A stretch of 64,000 nt of DNA. It comes from Nonomuraea thailandensis. Lineage in GTDB: Bacteria > Actinomycetota > Actinomycetes > Streptosporangiales > Streptosporangiaceae. The notes under the pieces are model-generated. The model searched no databases, was not told where the DNA came from, and was given only the letters and a program-made list of their open reading frames with translations. Shown one piece after another: positions 32,144 through 40,217 of the stretch (within the stretch, counting starts at the first letter, position 1; the number at the start of each line of letters is the position of its first letter). Both the position numbers and the translations under genes were made by a program. The stretch is taken from positions 11,177,001 through 11,241,000 of the forward strand of contig NZ_JAMZEB010000002.1 of assembly GCF_024172165.1 (NCBI RefSeq). Reading direction: 5' to 3'.

Positions 32144-33150
32144 CCAACAACAAGGGCACCCTGGCCGCTCGCGTCGCCCAGCAGGCCGGCGGCCAGGCCG
32201 TCGCTAAGCAGCAGGAGTCCGCACCCGAGCCCATGGCCGAGGTGGTGGACCTGGCCCAGCGGGACACGTGGCTGCGCTGGCTGAACGAGCGACGCTCGTA
32301 CTTCGCCGACGCGCTGCCCCGTCACATCGACGAGTCCCAGTTCATCCAGGCCGCGCTCACCGCGATGTACAAGACCGAGAAGCTGCAGGAGTGCACGCCG
32401 GAGTCGCTGATGATGGCGCTGATGCAGTGCGCCAGGTTCGGCCTGGACCCCGACGGCGTGCACGCGGCCGTCGTCCCCTACGGCAAGACCGCGACCTTCG
32501 TGCCCATGTACATGGGCTACATCGAGCTGATGTACCGCTCGGGGATGGTCGAGTCGGTCGTCTTCGACCACATCCACGACACCGACCAGTGGCGCTACAA
32601 CCAGGCCCAGCGGCCCCCGGACGACTTCGAGCACGAGGTCGACCTGATCAACCGGCACGACGGCAACAAGATCCTGGCCTACGCCTTCTGCTGGATGAAG
32701 ACCGGCGGACGCTCCCAGATCATGTTCCTCAACCGGCGAGAGGCCGAGGAGATCCGCGACACCCGCTCCAAGGCGTACCAGCTGGCCGAACGCAACCGCC
32801 GCCAGAACCCCGGCGAGTTCGCGAAGAATCCGCACTGGGGCAAGTACAACTCCACCTGGCACACCGACTTCGACGCCATGTGGCTCAAGTCCCCGGTCAG
32901 GCGCCTGAACAAGCGCGTTCCGACGTCGCCGGAGATCCGTGAGCTGCTGAAGATCGACGACCAGCTCGACGTCATGGAGCGCCTGGCCGTCCCTCTCACG
33001 AGCGTCCCCGCGGGTGGACGCCCCGAGATCGAGCCGCCCCCGCCTTCGGCCGACGAACAGGGCGCGATCGCGCCGCCGCTCGACCAGGACGAGGCCGGCT
33101 GGCCCCCGGTCCGCCAGCCGGGTAGCGCGGCCGGGAGTGAGGCGTCGTGA
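32140..33150 (+). CDS. recT: RecT single-strand annealing protein
   Basis: A 336-residue RecT-family protein. Visible are the core SLMMALMQCARFGLDPDG, the AAVVPYGKTATFVPMYMGY strand pair, the central KTGGRSQIMFLNRREAEEIR segment and the MWLKSPVRRLNKRVPTSPEI motif that closes the family domain. The proline-rich C-terminal tail is poorly conserved, as usual. It anneals complementary strands made by the upstream exonuclease. Translation is coupled on both sides. Confidence 0.92.
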   Translation: MTNNKGTLAARVAQQAGGQAVAKQQESAPEPMAEVVDLAQRDTWLRWLNERRSYFADALPRHIDESQFIQAALTAMYKTEKLQECTPESLMMALMQCARFGLDPDGVHAAVVPYGKTATFVPMYMGYIELMYRSGMVESVVFDHIHDTDQWRYNQAQRPPDDFEHEVDLINRHDGNKILAYAFCWMKTGGRSQIMFLNRREAEEIRDTRSKAYQLAERNRRQNPGEFAKNPHWGKYNSTWHTDFDAMWLKSPVRRLNKRVPTSPEIRELLKIDDQLDVMERLAVPLTSVPAGGRPEIEPPPPSADEQGAIAPPLDQDEAGWPPVRQPGSAAGSEAS

Positions 33151-33332
33151 TGTGGATCGTCCGCCTCGTCGAGCAGCGCATGCCGTACGGCCCGTTCACC
33201 GACGAGCAGGAAGCCCACCAGTTCGCCCGCTACCTGAGCGCCGAAGTCGACCCGGCCGTGGTCGAACGGCTCTGCTCGCCCATGGGTGAGCTTCTGAGCT
33301 GGTACGGCCAGGTCAAAGAGGAGGGCCGGTGA
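33147..33332 (+). CDS. Small hypothetical early protein
   Basis: A 61-residue protein (MWIVRLVEQRMPYGPFTDEQ), probably one small alpha/beta domain. The GTG at 33147 overlaps the RecT stop. It follows recT and ends coupled to the next gene. No family is recognised. Confidence 0.6.
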   Translation: MMWIVRLVEQRMPYGPFTDEQEAHQFARYLSAEVDPAVVERLCSPMGELLSWYGQVKEEGR

Positions 33333-33556
33333 CCGAGCGAGGCCGCTACAGCAGCCAGCGCAGGCCCCAACCGGTGCGCATGACCCAGATCCGCATCGTA
33401 GGGCCCGCCGCAGTCGTCGAGCAGGTCCGCCAGGTGCTGGAGGCCGCCGCCGAGACGATGCCGGGCTGGCACATCGACCGGATCTCGCGCCAGCTGGCCG
33501 CCGAGAGGCCCGAGCACGTGCGCCGCTACGTAGACCTGGAGGTTCACGATGCCTGA
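33329..33556 (+). CDS. Small hypothetical early protein
   Basis: A 75-residue protein with a basic start and a ferredoxin-like strand-helix pattern (IRIVGPAAVVEQVRQVLEAA). Its GTG start overlaps the previous stop, and its end overlaps the next gene by 8 bases. Confidence 0.55.
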   Translation: MTERGRYSSQRRPQPVRMTQIRIVGPAAVVEQVRQVLEAAAETMPGWHIDRISRQLAAERPEHVRRYVDLEVHDA

Positions 33557-33770
33557 GCCGTATCAGCTGCCGTCCGGCACGCCGGAGCTGATGACCCCCG
33601 CCGAGGTGGCGCAGCTGTTCCGCGTTGGTCCCAAGACCGTCACCCGGTGGGCGGCGGCCGGCCGGATCGGCTCGGTGCGCACGCCCGGCGGCCACCGCCT
33701 CTACCGCCGTGATGACGTGCAGGCCGTGCTCGACACCCAGACCAGCCCTCGCACGGAGGGAGTCGGATGA
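33549..33770 (+). CDS. BldC/MerR-like helix-turn-helix protein
   Basis: A 73-residue protein that is almost entirely one MerR-type winged helix: LMTPAEVAQLFRVGPKTVTR, WAAAGRIGSVRTPGGHRLYR, RDDVQAVL. This is the pattern of BldC and AlpA-like small DNA binders. It lies in the early operon, so it may switch early to late expression or act in excision. The function is inferred from the fold. Confidence 0.8.
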   Translation: MPEPYQLPSGTPELMTPAEVAQLFRVGPKTVTRWAAAGRIGSVRTPGGHRLYRRDDVQAVLDTQTSPRTEGVG

Positions 33771-34102
33771 TGGCCGCGACGATCACTACCGGCTCCATCC
33801 CGGCTGTCCTGCGGCGGGCCGCTGACCTGGTGGCCGGCCTGCCTCACGCTCGGGTGGTCCGCTCTGAGGTGCACCGCGCCCTGCGGCATGCGTCCCCGCA
33901 GTCGGACATCGCGCAGGCGGCCCTGGTGGCGCTGGTCCGGCATCTGCGTGCGCTGAGTGAGGTGGAGTGGCTCACTCGCGCCTCGCAGCCCCGGAGCCGA
34001 GACCAGGTGTCAGTTGAACTCCGCGTGGCGGCCGACGCGTTCGAGGCTGCCCAGGCGGAGCTCGATCGCCGTAACGCGACAGGCGACGGGATCACCCCGT
34101 AG
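33767..34102 (+). CDS. Hypothetical early prophage protein
   Basis: A 111-residue, all-helical, Ala/Arg-rich protein (DAFEAAQAELDRR near the end). No family is recognised. It is coupled to the BldC-like gene and is followed by a hairpin. Confidence 0.55.
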   Translation: MMAATITTGSIPAVLRRAADLVAGLPHARVVRSEVHRALRHASPQSDIAQAALVALVRHLRALSEVEWLTRASQPRSRDQVSVELRVAADAFEAAQAELDRRNATGDGITP

Positions 34103-34108
34103 TCCCGT

Positions 34109-34139
34109 CCACGGGCGGCTCTCGGGGGGCCGCCCGTGG
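34109..34139 (+). terminator. GC-rich hairpin between early genes
   Basis: The arms CCACGGGCGGC (34109-34119) and GCCGCCCGTGG (34129-34139) are perfectly complementary. There is no T-run, so this is a weak terminator, pause site or mRNA-stabilising hairpin. Confidence 0.6.
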
Positions 34140-34186
34140 CACCAACCAGTTCCAGCACCGGCATCACTCCCCGAAGGGAGCACCCG

Positions 34187-34456
34187 ATGATCCACCCTAA
34201 GCCTGGTCAGGCCCTGCCCGAACCGCTGGCCGAGCTCCAGAGCGCATATCCCGGCTGGTCCATCTGGACCAGCCGCGGCGACGGCGACTTCGCCCCGCGC
34301 TGCTACGCCACCCGCCCCGGGGAGCTGACCGACTACCAGCTCAACCACGGGCTAGCCCGGACCGTTCAGGCCGAAACCCCCGACAAGCTCTCCCTCCTGC
34401 TCGTACGGCAGACCAGCATCTTCCGGAACCTGGCCGGGCGGGGGTACGCCGCATGA
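34187..34456 (+). CDS. Small hypothetical early protein
   Basis: An 89-residue protein (PGWSIWTSRGDGDFAPRCYA) resembling small actinomycete proteins in which a WTS-R-G/D core folds as a sheet. The ATG at 34187 has GAAGGGAGC, a good ribosome binding site, so I reject the longer frame from 34136. The family is unnamed. Confidence 0.65.
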   Translation: MIHPKPGQALPEPLAELQSAYPGWSIWTSRGDGDFAPRCYATRPGELTDYQLNHGLARTVQAETPDKLSLLLVRQTSIFRNLAGRGYAA

Positions 34457-34866
34457 ACTCTTCCGATCACCTGCGTCTGCCCGCCGATGCCTTCCCTGTC
34501 GGGGTCTACGCCGCTGAGCGGCACATGACACCGGACGCGATCAAGGTCGAGGCGTCGGAGGCTGCGCTGATCCTGTGGGTGGCCGGCCTCATGGTCGGCG
34601 TGCCCCGCGACGCCGATGACACACGATTGCAGGCCGCGCTCCACCTGGCCTGGCACATGCGGAACGTGTCCGAGCGGTTCGGATCCCTTCTACGGGCCGA
34701 GCTGGAGGAGCGCCAGCGCGCCCGCACCGCCGCGCCGATCGCCGCCGCGATGCACGCAGCCTCGCACGACCATCCCGATCCGGCCTGCCCGGCTTCGGTT
34801 GAGGAGCCGATCCACCCGGTCGGCGCATCCCCAGCCGGTGAGAGCGCCACCGCCGATGACCACTGA
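34453..34866 (+). CDS. Hypothetical early prophage protein
   Basis: A 137-residue helical protein (AALHLAWHMRNVSERFGSLL) with a disordered Pro/Asp-rich tail. Its start overlaps the previous stop (ATGA). A 169-base non-coding gap follows (34867-35035), holding GC-rich inverted repeats and then AAGGAGAACC, the next ribosome binding site. A 15-codon frame at 34855-34902 is too short to support. Confidence 0.55.
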   Translation: MNSSDHLRLPADAFPVGVYAAERHMTPDAIKVEASEAALILWVAGLMVGVPRDADDTRLQAALHLAWHMRNVSERFGSLLRAELEERQRARTAAPIAAAMHAASHDHPDPACPASVEEPIHPVGASPAGESATADDH

Positions 34867-35035
34867 GGCGGCATCGGGCCGCCCTACCGGCAGATCCCAC
34901 TGACCATCCCGATACCGCCCGCTCCGCGCGTGGGGAAGCGCGCGTAGCGCGGGCTCGGAGGTGCCGGCCGCTACGGCTGAGCGCTGTGACCGGCGGTCGG
35001 CACCCCTCTTGACCTGATACCGCAAGGAGAACCTG

Positions 35036-35419
35036 ATGTCGCTCACGATCGGCGAGGCCAACGCCGTCTTCCACCTCCTGGACTACGTCCTCGACGAGCC
35101 CGGCCCGGCAGGGCCCCTCACGTCCGACAACGCGCTGAAGGCCGCCCTCCTGCTGAGGGACAAAGCGCACAAGACCCTGACGGCCGGCATGCCGCCGGAC
35201 CGCCTGCACGCGCTGTGGGCCGTGTACGCCGAAAGGATCGAGCTGGAGCGCAACGGCGTGGCCTCCTGCGTCTTGTGCGGATGCATCGAGGACCATGCCT
35301 GCGAGGGCGGCTGCGCCTGGATGCCCAACCCGTTCGGCGTCGACCTGTGCACGGCATGCGTCGAACTGCTCGCAGGGCTGCTCGCTGAGGCTCCGGCACC
35401 TGCTGAGGTGCGGGCGTGA
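35036..35419 (+). CDS. Hypothetical protein with a cysteine cluster
   Basis: A 127-residue protein with a helical N-terminus and a C-terminal cysteine cluster (CVLCGCIEDHACEGGCAW, then LCTAC) that should bind zinc. It has a strong ribosome binding site (AAGGAG). Small zinc-cluster proteins recur through this operon; their roles are unknown. Confidence 0.65.
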   Translation: MSLTIGEANAVFHLLDYVLDEPGPAGPLTSDNALKAALLLRDKAHKTLTAGMPPDRLHALWAVYAERIELERNGVASCVLCGCIEDHACEGGCAWMPNPFGVDLCTACVELLAGLLAEAPAPAEVRA

Positions 35420-35727
35420 TGGACGCCAACGCGCTCGCCGAGGACGCGCGCACCGCGAACCTGGCGGCCGAGGAGATCGGCAACGCGCAGCTCGCCCTGA
35501 TGGACGCCTTCGGCCTGCTGAGGTCCATCACCGTCGGCGACAGCGATGGCCAGATGCCTGTCCAGGACCACGCCGACGCCGTCCACGAGCTGCTGGCGGC
35601 CCGGCGGGCGTTGCGCAACTTGGCACGGATCGTCAACGGCCACGCCGACAACCTGGAACCGCTGGTCGTCGCCGGCGGCCGGAGCGCCCAGGCACAGGAG
35701 GCGAAGCAGGACGGTGTCGCCTCATGA
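35416..35727 (+). CDS. Hypothetical early prophage protein
   Basis: A 103-residue helical protein (NAQLALMDAFGLLRSI, HELLAARRALRNLARIVNGH). It is coupled at both ends by four-base overlaps. No family is recognised. Confidence 0.6.
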   Translation: MMDANALAEDARTANLAAEEIGNAQLALMDAFGLLRSITVGDSDGQMPVQDHADAVHELLAARRALRNLARIVNGHADNLEPLVVAGGRSAQAQEAKQDGVAS

Positions 35728-36068
35728 ACCGCTTGCACAAGCCTTCGTTCTGGCTCGGCGTCTGCGTCGTCGCGTTCGGCTGGACGGCAAACGATCTGTT
35801 CGCCGCTGAAGACGCGCGGACCACGCGGTTCGCCGTGCTGCTGGTGCTGGCGGTGACGTCCGCAGTCATGACCGTCTGGATCGCCCGTGGGCTGGCCACG
35901 AAGCGGCCAGCCGGGACGCTCGCCCACATCGACGCCGAGAGCGTGTACACCTACGTGCGCTGTTCCGGCTGCGGAGCTCACCTCGTGTACGTCGAGCACG
36001 GCCAGGACCTGGCCCAGCTGACGTCGGCCCGGGACGACCACACCTGCGAGGCGGTGAAGGCCCCGTGA
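35724..36068 (+). CDS. Small membrane protein with a cysteine motif
   Basis: A 114-residue protein with two hydrophobic helices (FWLGVCVVAFGWTANDLF and FAVLLVLAVTSAVMTVWIA). A soluble tail follows that contains YVRCSGCGAHLVYVE, half a zinc ribbon. The ATG at 35724 overlaps the previous stop; the longer upstream frame is a shadow. Confidence 0.65.
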   Translation: MNRLHKPSFWLGVCVVAFGWTANDLFAAEDARTTRFAVLLVLAVTSAVMTVWIARGLATKRPAGTLAHIDAESVYTYVRCSGCGAHLVYVEHGQDLAQLTSARDDHTCEAVKAP

Positions 36069-36508
36069 CCCGGGTCGAGCCCAACTCCTACAGCCCGTAC
36101 GCGACTGCCGCGCTCGATGTCCGGCACCTGTTCGCGATGCCCGCCTGGCTCATGGCCTCGCCGCGGCCGGGCGAGCTCGCGCAGACCGCGTGCGGCGAGC
36201 TCGCGGTCATCCCCGAGGCGCCGATCAAGATCGAGCCGGGCGAGGCCATGCCCGAGGGGATGTGCGGCACGTGCGTGAAGGCTCGCAACGCGGACGTCGT
36301 CGTAGCACCCAGCGCCACGACCGCGGACTGCAGTGAGTGTGGCCTGGGCACTTGCCATGGCCCGCTGTGCGCGCTGTGCCGCACCGACCTGCACGACCAG
36401 TGGCGGCTGAACAACACCACCGGTCGCCTGGACGAGGCATCCGACGCACCCGAGGCCGCGGCCGAGCAGGAGGCGGGTGTCGTGCGGGTGGAAGGGGAAG
36501 CGCCCTGA
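36065..36508 (+). CDS. Hypothetical protein with zinc-binding cysteines
   Basis: A 147-residue protein with several Cys pairs (MCGTCVKAR, CSECGLGTCHGPLCALCRTD) that should form zinc fingers. Its GTG start overlaps the previous stop. The function is unknown. Confidence 0.6.
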   Translation: MTRVEPNSYSPYATAALDVRHLFAMPAWLMASPRPGELAQTACGELAVIPEAPIKIEPGEAMPEGMCGTCVKARNADVVVAPSATTADCSECGLGTCHGPLCALCRTDLHDQWRLNNTTGRLDEASDAPEAAAEQEAGVVRVEGEAP

Positions 36509-36747
36509 TGGCCGCCACCCTCCTTGTCTCCATCCTGGTCGCCACCGCCGCAGGCAACGCGGCGTGGTGGTGGTGCAGGGACCGGCGCCAGCAGGCCTGT
36601 ATCCGCTCCCTGCGCAGACAGCGTGACCACTGGCGCAGCCGGGCGCAGCTGGCCGAGGAGGCCATGCGGACGGCGGCAGATAAAGCGACCGCGCTGGAGC
36701 AGCGCAACCGCATGCTCAGCGACCTGATCGGAGAGGACCGGACATGA
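36508..36747 (+). CDS. Single-pass membrane protein with a coiled coil
   Basis: A 79-residue protein. An N-terminal membrane anchor (LLVSILVATAAGNAAWWW) is followed by a basic and then helical coiled-coil tail (RAQLAEEAMRTAADKATALE). The layout resembles Rz-type spanins, but its early position argues against a lysis role. The start and the previous stop share TGATG. Confidence 0.6.
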   Translation: MAATLLVSILVATAAGNAAWWWCRDRRQQACIRSLRRQRDHWRSRAQLAEEAMRTAADKATALEQRNRMLSDLIGEDRT

Positions 36748-36935
36748 TCACGATCGGCCGCCGGACCGGCCAGCGCATCGTCGGCAACAACGGCTACGGC
36801 ACCATCACCGGCCTGGGCACCTTGCGTGGCGAGGCCGTCGTGTACGTGCTGTGGGACCGCCTGCAGCCTCACGGTGAGAACCCGCAGTGGCGTGACACCG
36901 TCCGAGCCCGCGACGTGGTCCCCCTGGCCGCATGA
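36744..36935 (+). CDS. Small hypothetical early protein
   Basis: A 63-residue protein that reads as a small SH3-like barrel (GRRTGQRIVGNNGYGTITGL, VVYVLWDRLQPHG). Both ends overlap neighbours by ATGA. Confidence 0.6.
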   Translation: MITIGRRTGQRIVGNNGYGTITGLGTLRGEAVVYVLWDRLQPHGENPQWRDTVRARDVVPLAA

Positions 36936-37057
36936 CGCCTGAGTTGAACGTCAGCACCGGCCGCATCCGCGATGTGCGGTGCTGCCGGTGCGGCGCGGCC
37001 GTGCGCTGGTGGGCTGCGCTGCACAGGCGAAGACAGATCCCGCCCCGGACGGAGTGA
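36932..37057 (+). CDS. Tiny zinc-knuckle-like protein
   Basis: A 41-residue frame beginning with an ATG that overlaps the previous stop. It encodes VRCCRCGAAVRWWAALHRR, with a CxxC pair and a basic tail. Codon bias and coupling support it as real despite its size. Confidence 0.5.
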   Translation: MTPELNVSTGRIRDVRCCRCGAAVRWWAALHRRRQIPPRTE

Positions 37058-37084
37058 CCGAGACCACCCTGAAGTGAGGCGTAT

Positions 37085-38326
37085 GTGAGTGAGGAACAAC
37101 CGGGCGAAGGAGTCCCGGTGGACGATGGCCCGGCGCCCGCGTGGGCTGCCGACTACCTGAGCCGTGCGCAGCTGGGCATCGACCGCGGCTTGCAGTGGAT
37201 CCTGCTGATCTACTCCCGGCGAGGATGGGACGCCTCCCGGGTGGACGTCGCGCAGCGGCTGTACGTGCACACGGTCGGCCGCGAGCGTAAGCATTGCAAC
37301 CCGAGCATCGCGTCTCTCGCGGACGACTGCAGCCTGTCGGAGACGACCGCGGCCGCGGCCGTGGAGGACCTGGAGGCTGAGGGCTGGCTGGTCGTGGTGC
37401 GCCGCCGCCGGCACCCGAACGTGTACCGGCTCGCGTGGCCGGGCGATGACCGGCACCCATGCGACCGTGCGCCTGTGTCGAAGTGCGGCCGGCCGACCAA
37501 GAAGGGCGGCGTGTGCACGCGGCGGGCGGGCCGTGGCACGGACACTCCCGGGGCAGGGCCGTGCGTGCTGCACGGGGGTGTGCCGGCGGCTTCGGGAGCG
37601 CTGCCGGAGGGGGAGCAGCCGGACGTTGAACCCCAACCATTGGGGTTCAACGAGGGTGACGAGCCTGTGGATAACCCTCCTACCGAACAGTGTTCGACCC
37701 CAACCGCTGGGGCGTTGAACCCCAACCGCTGGGGCGTTGAACCCCAACCGCTGGAGCGTTGGACCCCAACGGTTGGGGTGGAGTACGTAGTGAGTACATC
37801 AAGGGGTACGAGAGGAGTTCACAAATCCCGGGTTCTCGCCGTAGGCGACCCTGACGCCCGTACCGAGCGCGCCACCCCGGCGCCTCCGGCGCAACCCGGA
37901 AGATCATCGCCCTTAAGAGCACACACCCCCGCCGGGATCCTCGCCCGCATCCCGCGCTACCGGCCGCTACTCGGCGCCCGCTACGGCTGGGCCCTCACCG
38001 CCCTGCTGAAACGAGCACTCGACACCGGCTACGGCCCCGACGCCATCGCCAGCTACGCCGCGATGGTCATCGGCGAGGCCCGCTTCGCCGACCAACAGCA
38101 CGTGCCCGAGCTGCGCTACGCCCTCGCCCGCCTGCGACGCGACGCCGAGCTCGGCCACACCTGCCGCACCTGCGCCAACGACCCGGCCATCTGCACCTGC
38201 GCCTGGACCAGCGACACCACCACCGAAGTCGACGCCGCGGCGATCGAGCGCGCTCTGGCCGACCTCGGCGCTGACCCCGACGAACGGGCCGCCTGCCTGG
38301 CAGCGGCCGAAAGGAGCGCCGCATGA
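37085..38326 (+). CDS. Replication initiator-like protein carrying the candidate origin
   Basis: A 413-residue protein. Residues about 20-125 form a winged helix-turn-helix (ILLIYSRRGWDASRVDVAQR, CNPSIASLADDCSLSETTAA, LEAEGWLVVVRRRRHPNVYR), as in phage replication initiators of the HTH_36 type. A CGRPTKKGGVCTRR zinc-type motif follows. The middle (about 180-250) is low-complexity because the DNA there is a set of iterons. The C-terminal third (ILARIPRYRPLLGARYGWAL) is helical with CRTCANDPAICTC. Initiator genes with the origin inside them are the rule in lambda-like phages. The GTG start at 37085 is the best choice. The next small gene overlaps by ATGA. Confidence 0.75.
   Translation: MSEEQPGEGVPVDDGPAPAWAADYLSRAQLGIDRGLQWILLIYSRRGWDASRVDVAQRLYVHTVGRERKHCNPSIASLADDCSLSETTAAAAVEDLEAEGWLVVVRRRRHPNVYRLAWPGDDRHPCDRAPVSKCGRPTKKGGVCTRRAGRGTDTPGAGPCVLHGGVPAASGALPEGEQPDVEPQPLGFNEGDEPVDNPPTEQCSTPTAGALNPNRWGVEPQPLERWTPTVGVEYVVSTSRGTRGVHKSRVLAVGDPDARTERATPAPPAQPGRSSPLRAHTPAGILARIPRYRPLLGARYGWALTALLKRALDTGYGPDAIASYAAMVIGEARFADQQHVPELRYALARLRRDAELGHTCRTCANDPAICTCAWTSDTTTEVDAAAIERALADLGADPDERAACLAAAERSAA
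37624..37779. repeat. Iteron array, candidate prophage replication origin
   Basis: The core CCCCAACCGCTGGGG, or a close variant, begins at 37698, 37720, 37742 and 37764, exactly 22 bases apart (two helical turns). The linkers are CGTTGA/CGTTGG. A fifth copy, at 37631, is part of a perfect 29-base palindrome (37624-37652) with arms CGTTGAACCCCAA and TTGGGGTTCAACG. The array lies inside the initiator-like gene. Phased iterons inside an initiator gene are the signature of a lambda-type origin. Confidence 0.8.
37666..37674 (-). promoter_or_regulatory. DnaA box within the iteron array
   Basis: TGTGGATAA is the exact reverse complement of the consensus DnaA box TTATCCACA. It lies between the palindromic iteron and the four tandem iterons. 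It would allow the host initiator to join the phage initiator at the origin. Confidence 0.7.
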
Positions 38327-38391
38327 GCGACCAGGACGCCGCGGGCGCCCTCCACCTGCCCACCCGGCCGGCCGCGGGAGGACCGCGGTGA
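38323..38391 (+). CDS. Possible 22-residue linking peptide
   Basis: An ATG overlaps the initiator stop and a TGA overlaps the next GTG, with GC-rich third codon positions between. It may be a real micro-ORF or just a frame kept open for translational coupling between its neighbours. Confidence 0.3.
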   Translation: MSDQDAAGALHLPTRPAAGGPR

Positions 38392-38744
38392 TCCCCGCGC
38401 CGAGCGAGCTGCGCCCCTGCAACGACTGCGGCCAGCCGGTGCTGTGGACCACCACCGCCGCCGGCAAGCGGCTCGCCGTCGACGCGCACCCGGCCGAGGA
38501 CGGCAACCAGGCGTGCTACCGGGTCGTGAGCCGCTCGTGGGTGTCGCGCAGCTTGGACGGGGCCGACGCCCGGCCGCTGGCGCGGTGGGAGGACCGGTAC
38601 CGGCCGCACGTGGCCACCTGCACCGGTCGGCCCGCCGTGCAGGAGCAGCTGCCCGGCATGATCCCGAAGGGCATGCCGTCGAACGTGGTCCGCCTAGAGC
38701 CGCGCCAGCGGAGCCGCGCGGGCCGGAGGAGACGGCGCCGATGA
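38388..38744 (+). CDS. Hypothetical zinc-motif protein
   Basis: A 118-residue protein with a short treble-clef-like start (RPCNDCGQPVLWTTTAAG) and a very basic tail (RQRSRAGRRRRRR). Its N-terminal half resembles small actinophage proteins of unknown role. It is coupled on both sides. Confidence 0.6.
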   Translation: MIPAPSELRPCNDCGQPVLWTTTAAGKRLAVDAHPAEDGNQACYRVVSRSWVSRSLDGADARPLARWEDRYRPHVATCTGRPAVQEQLPGMIPKGMPSNVVRLEPRQRSRAGRRRRRR

Positions 38745-39139
38745 GCGGGCTGATCTACGCACCCGGTGAACGGTACGTCGTGGCCCACGGGTCGGCTGAC
38801 GACGAGACCGTGTGCGGGCTGCCGGTCACCGACGGCTGGCAGGCCCTCCCGCCCTACCTGACCACACCCGAGTGCGCCGAGTGCACAGCCAGGGTGCGCC
38901 TCCTCCGGGCACAGGCCCGGACCGGCCCTAAGGCCACTCCTTCCCTGGGGGACCAGTCCTCCACCGGGGCCGCGGCCGGTGAGGCGCCCCCGCCCGCGGA
39001 TCCCGTCCAGGCACCCCGGCCGCCCGCCATGCGGTCAGCTCCGGCCGGAGCAGACCCCGTCCCGGAGGAGATGACCGCGGCCACCCCCGGCGGAGCGATA
39101 TCGCGGCTCCTGCGCCGACTTCGCAAAGCCCTCACCTGA
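38741..39139 (+). CDS. Hypothetical zinc-motif protein
   Basis: A 132-residue protein (ETVCGLPVTDGW, TTPECAECTARV) with the pattern of short actinomycete proteins that bind one zinc through three Cys and a His. A disordered Pro/Ala tail and a basic C-terminal helix follow. The ATG at 38741 overlaps the previous stop. Confidence 0.6.
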   Translation: MSGLIYAPGERYVVAHGSADDETVCGLPVTDGWQALPPYLTTPECAECTARVRLLRAQARTGPKATPSLGDQSSTGAAAGEAPPPADPVQAPRPPAMRSAPAGADPVPEEMTAATPGGAISRLLRRLRKALT

Positions 39140-39181
39140 AGCCGCGCCGGGACTCCCCGGCGCTCAACCCCGGAAGACCCG

Positions 39182-39856
39182 ATGACCGACATCAACTTCG
39201 TAGCACCCCAGCTCCCCGGGGCTGTGGCGGCCTACCGCCTGACCCCTGGCGAGCGGCTCGTCGAAGAGACCCCGTTCCTGGTCCTGCACTGCCCCCACGG
39301 GATCGGCACCGGTCACATCACCCGTGCCGCGTGCGTCACCAACATCATCGACAGGGCACAGCGGACCGCAACGATCGAGCTCGCCGACCTCGTCCGGATA
39401 GCGCATTTCCACGACGAGCCCAAACCCTCCATCGAGCGCACCCGGCACTGGTCTGAGCTGTACCGGCAGCTGGGCGACGTCGGCGCCTACACGTTGCACG
39501 CCGACGTCGACGAACACTCTTTCCTGGTCATGAACTGCCCCTACCGGGGCGGACGCTGCCCCGGCAGCCAGGACGGCGAATGCGTGGCCAACCTCATCCC
39601 CGAGGGCCTGGCCGTCGCCGACCTCGGCACCGTGCTGCAACTGGCCATCGAGCACGACAACGCCCGCTACGGCGTGCCCGCGTCGCGTCTCGCCGCCCTC
39701 CGCGAGACCTGGGTGTCCAGGAAGGAGGAGGCCGCCTGCATCCGCGAGACCGCCGATGGGTGGAGCGCGGACCGCGCCGGTGAGCGGGCCGACCTCGTCG
39801 GCCGGATGCTCGCCGAGCTCGACCTGGCGGTGAACGGCGAGAGGGCGCCCCGGTGA
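39182..39856 (+). CDS. Hypothetical prophage protein with duplicated cysteine segments
   Basis: A 224-residue protein with two similar segments, FLVLHCPHGIGTGHITRAAC and FLVMNCPYRGGRCPGSQDGE. Each has paired Cys and is followed by a V-N-I/LI helix. This suggests an internal duplication of a metal-binding unit. The function is unknown. Its stop overlaps a tiny membrane-peptide gene. Confidence 0.6.
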   Translation: MTDINFVAPQLPGAVAAYRLTPGERLVEETPFLVLHCPHGIGTGHITRAACVTNIIDRAQRTATIELADLVRIAHFHDEPKPSIERTRHWSELYRQLGDVGAYTLHADVDEHSFLVMNCPYRGGRCPGSQDGECVANLIPEGLAVADLGTVLQLAIEHDNARYGVPASRLAALRETWVSRKEEAACIRETADGWSADRAGERADLVGRMLAELDLAVNGERAPR

Positions 39857-39942
39857 GGGTGCGTCTCCTGGCACTCTTGGTGGTCCTCGTCTTCGTCGGA
39901 TACTTCGCGGTCCTCTGCCTGGCCGTCCAGGGGCCGGGATGA
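39853..39942 (+). CDS. 29-residue single-helix membrane peptide
   Basis: A GTG that overlaps the previous stop opens a frame coding almost only hydrophobic residues (LLALLVVLVFVGYFAVLCL) with two Arg at the N-terminus. It ends in a TGA that overlaps the next ATG. This is the composition of a genuine one-helix membrane peptide. Confidence 0.5.
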   Translation: MRVRLLALLVVLVFVGYFAVLCLAVQGPG

Positions 39943-40217
39943 GCAGGCAGCTGACGATCTGGACGCCCCGCCGCCGCCTGCAGGGCCGCAAGGGACGGCG
40001 CGGGTGGGTGCCGCGCTGCGACGACTGCGGCCGGCGCGTCCGCGCCGCCGAGTCCCTGCGCGTAGGACCTGACGGCCGACGCCGCGGCGACAAGTGCCGG
40101 CGCGCCTACAACCGGGCCCGCCGCCGCCTGGTCATCCCGCTCACGATCCCCGTCCGCTGGTGGCGGGACATCCCCGGCCAGCTCACCATCCCCCACGAGG
40201 AGACCTCATGTACATGA
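39939..40217 (+). CDS. Hypothetical basic zinc-motif protein
   Basis: A 92-residue, strongly basic protein with RCDDCGRRVRAAESLRVG and a later DKCRRAYNRARRR, which could form one zinc site. It is likely to bind nucleic acid because of its charge. It overlaps the next gene by 10 bases. Confidence 0.55.
   Translation: MSRQLTIWTPRRRLQGRKGRRGWVPRCDDCGRRVRAAESLRVGPDGRRRGDKCRRAYNRARRRLVIPLTIPVRWWRDIPGQLTIPHEETSCT

Noticed and set aside
34917..35000. GC-rich inverted repeats in the gap after 34866 as a possible small RNA
   Set aside because: Such pairing is expected at this GC content, and no promoter or terminator frames it.
37624..37779. Possible CRISPR array from evenly spaced repeats
   Set aside because: The 22-base period leaves only about 7 bases between cores, there is no cas gene, and the array lies inside an initiator-like gene. 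Iterons explain it better.
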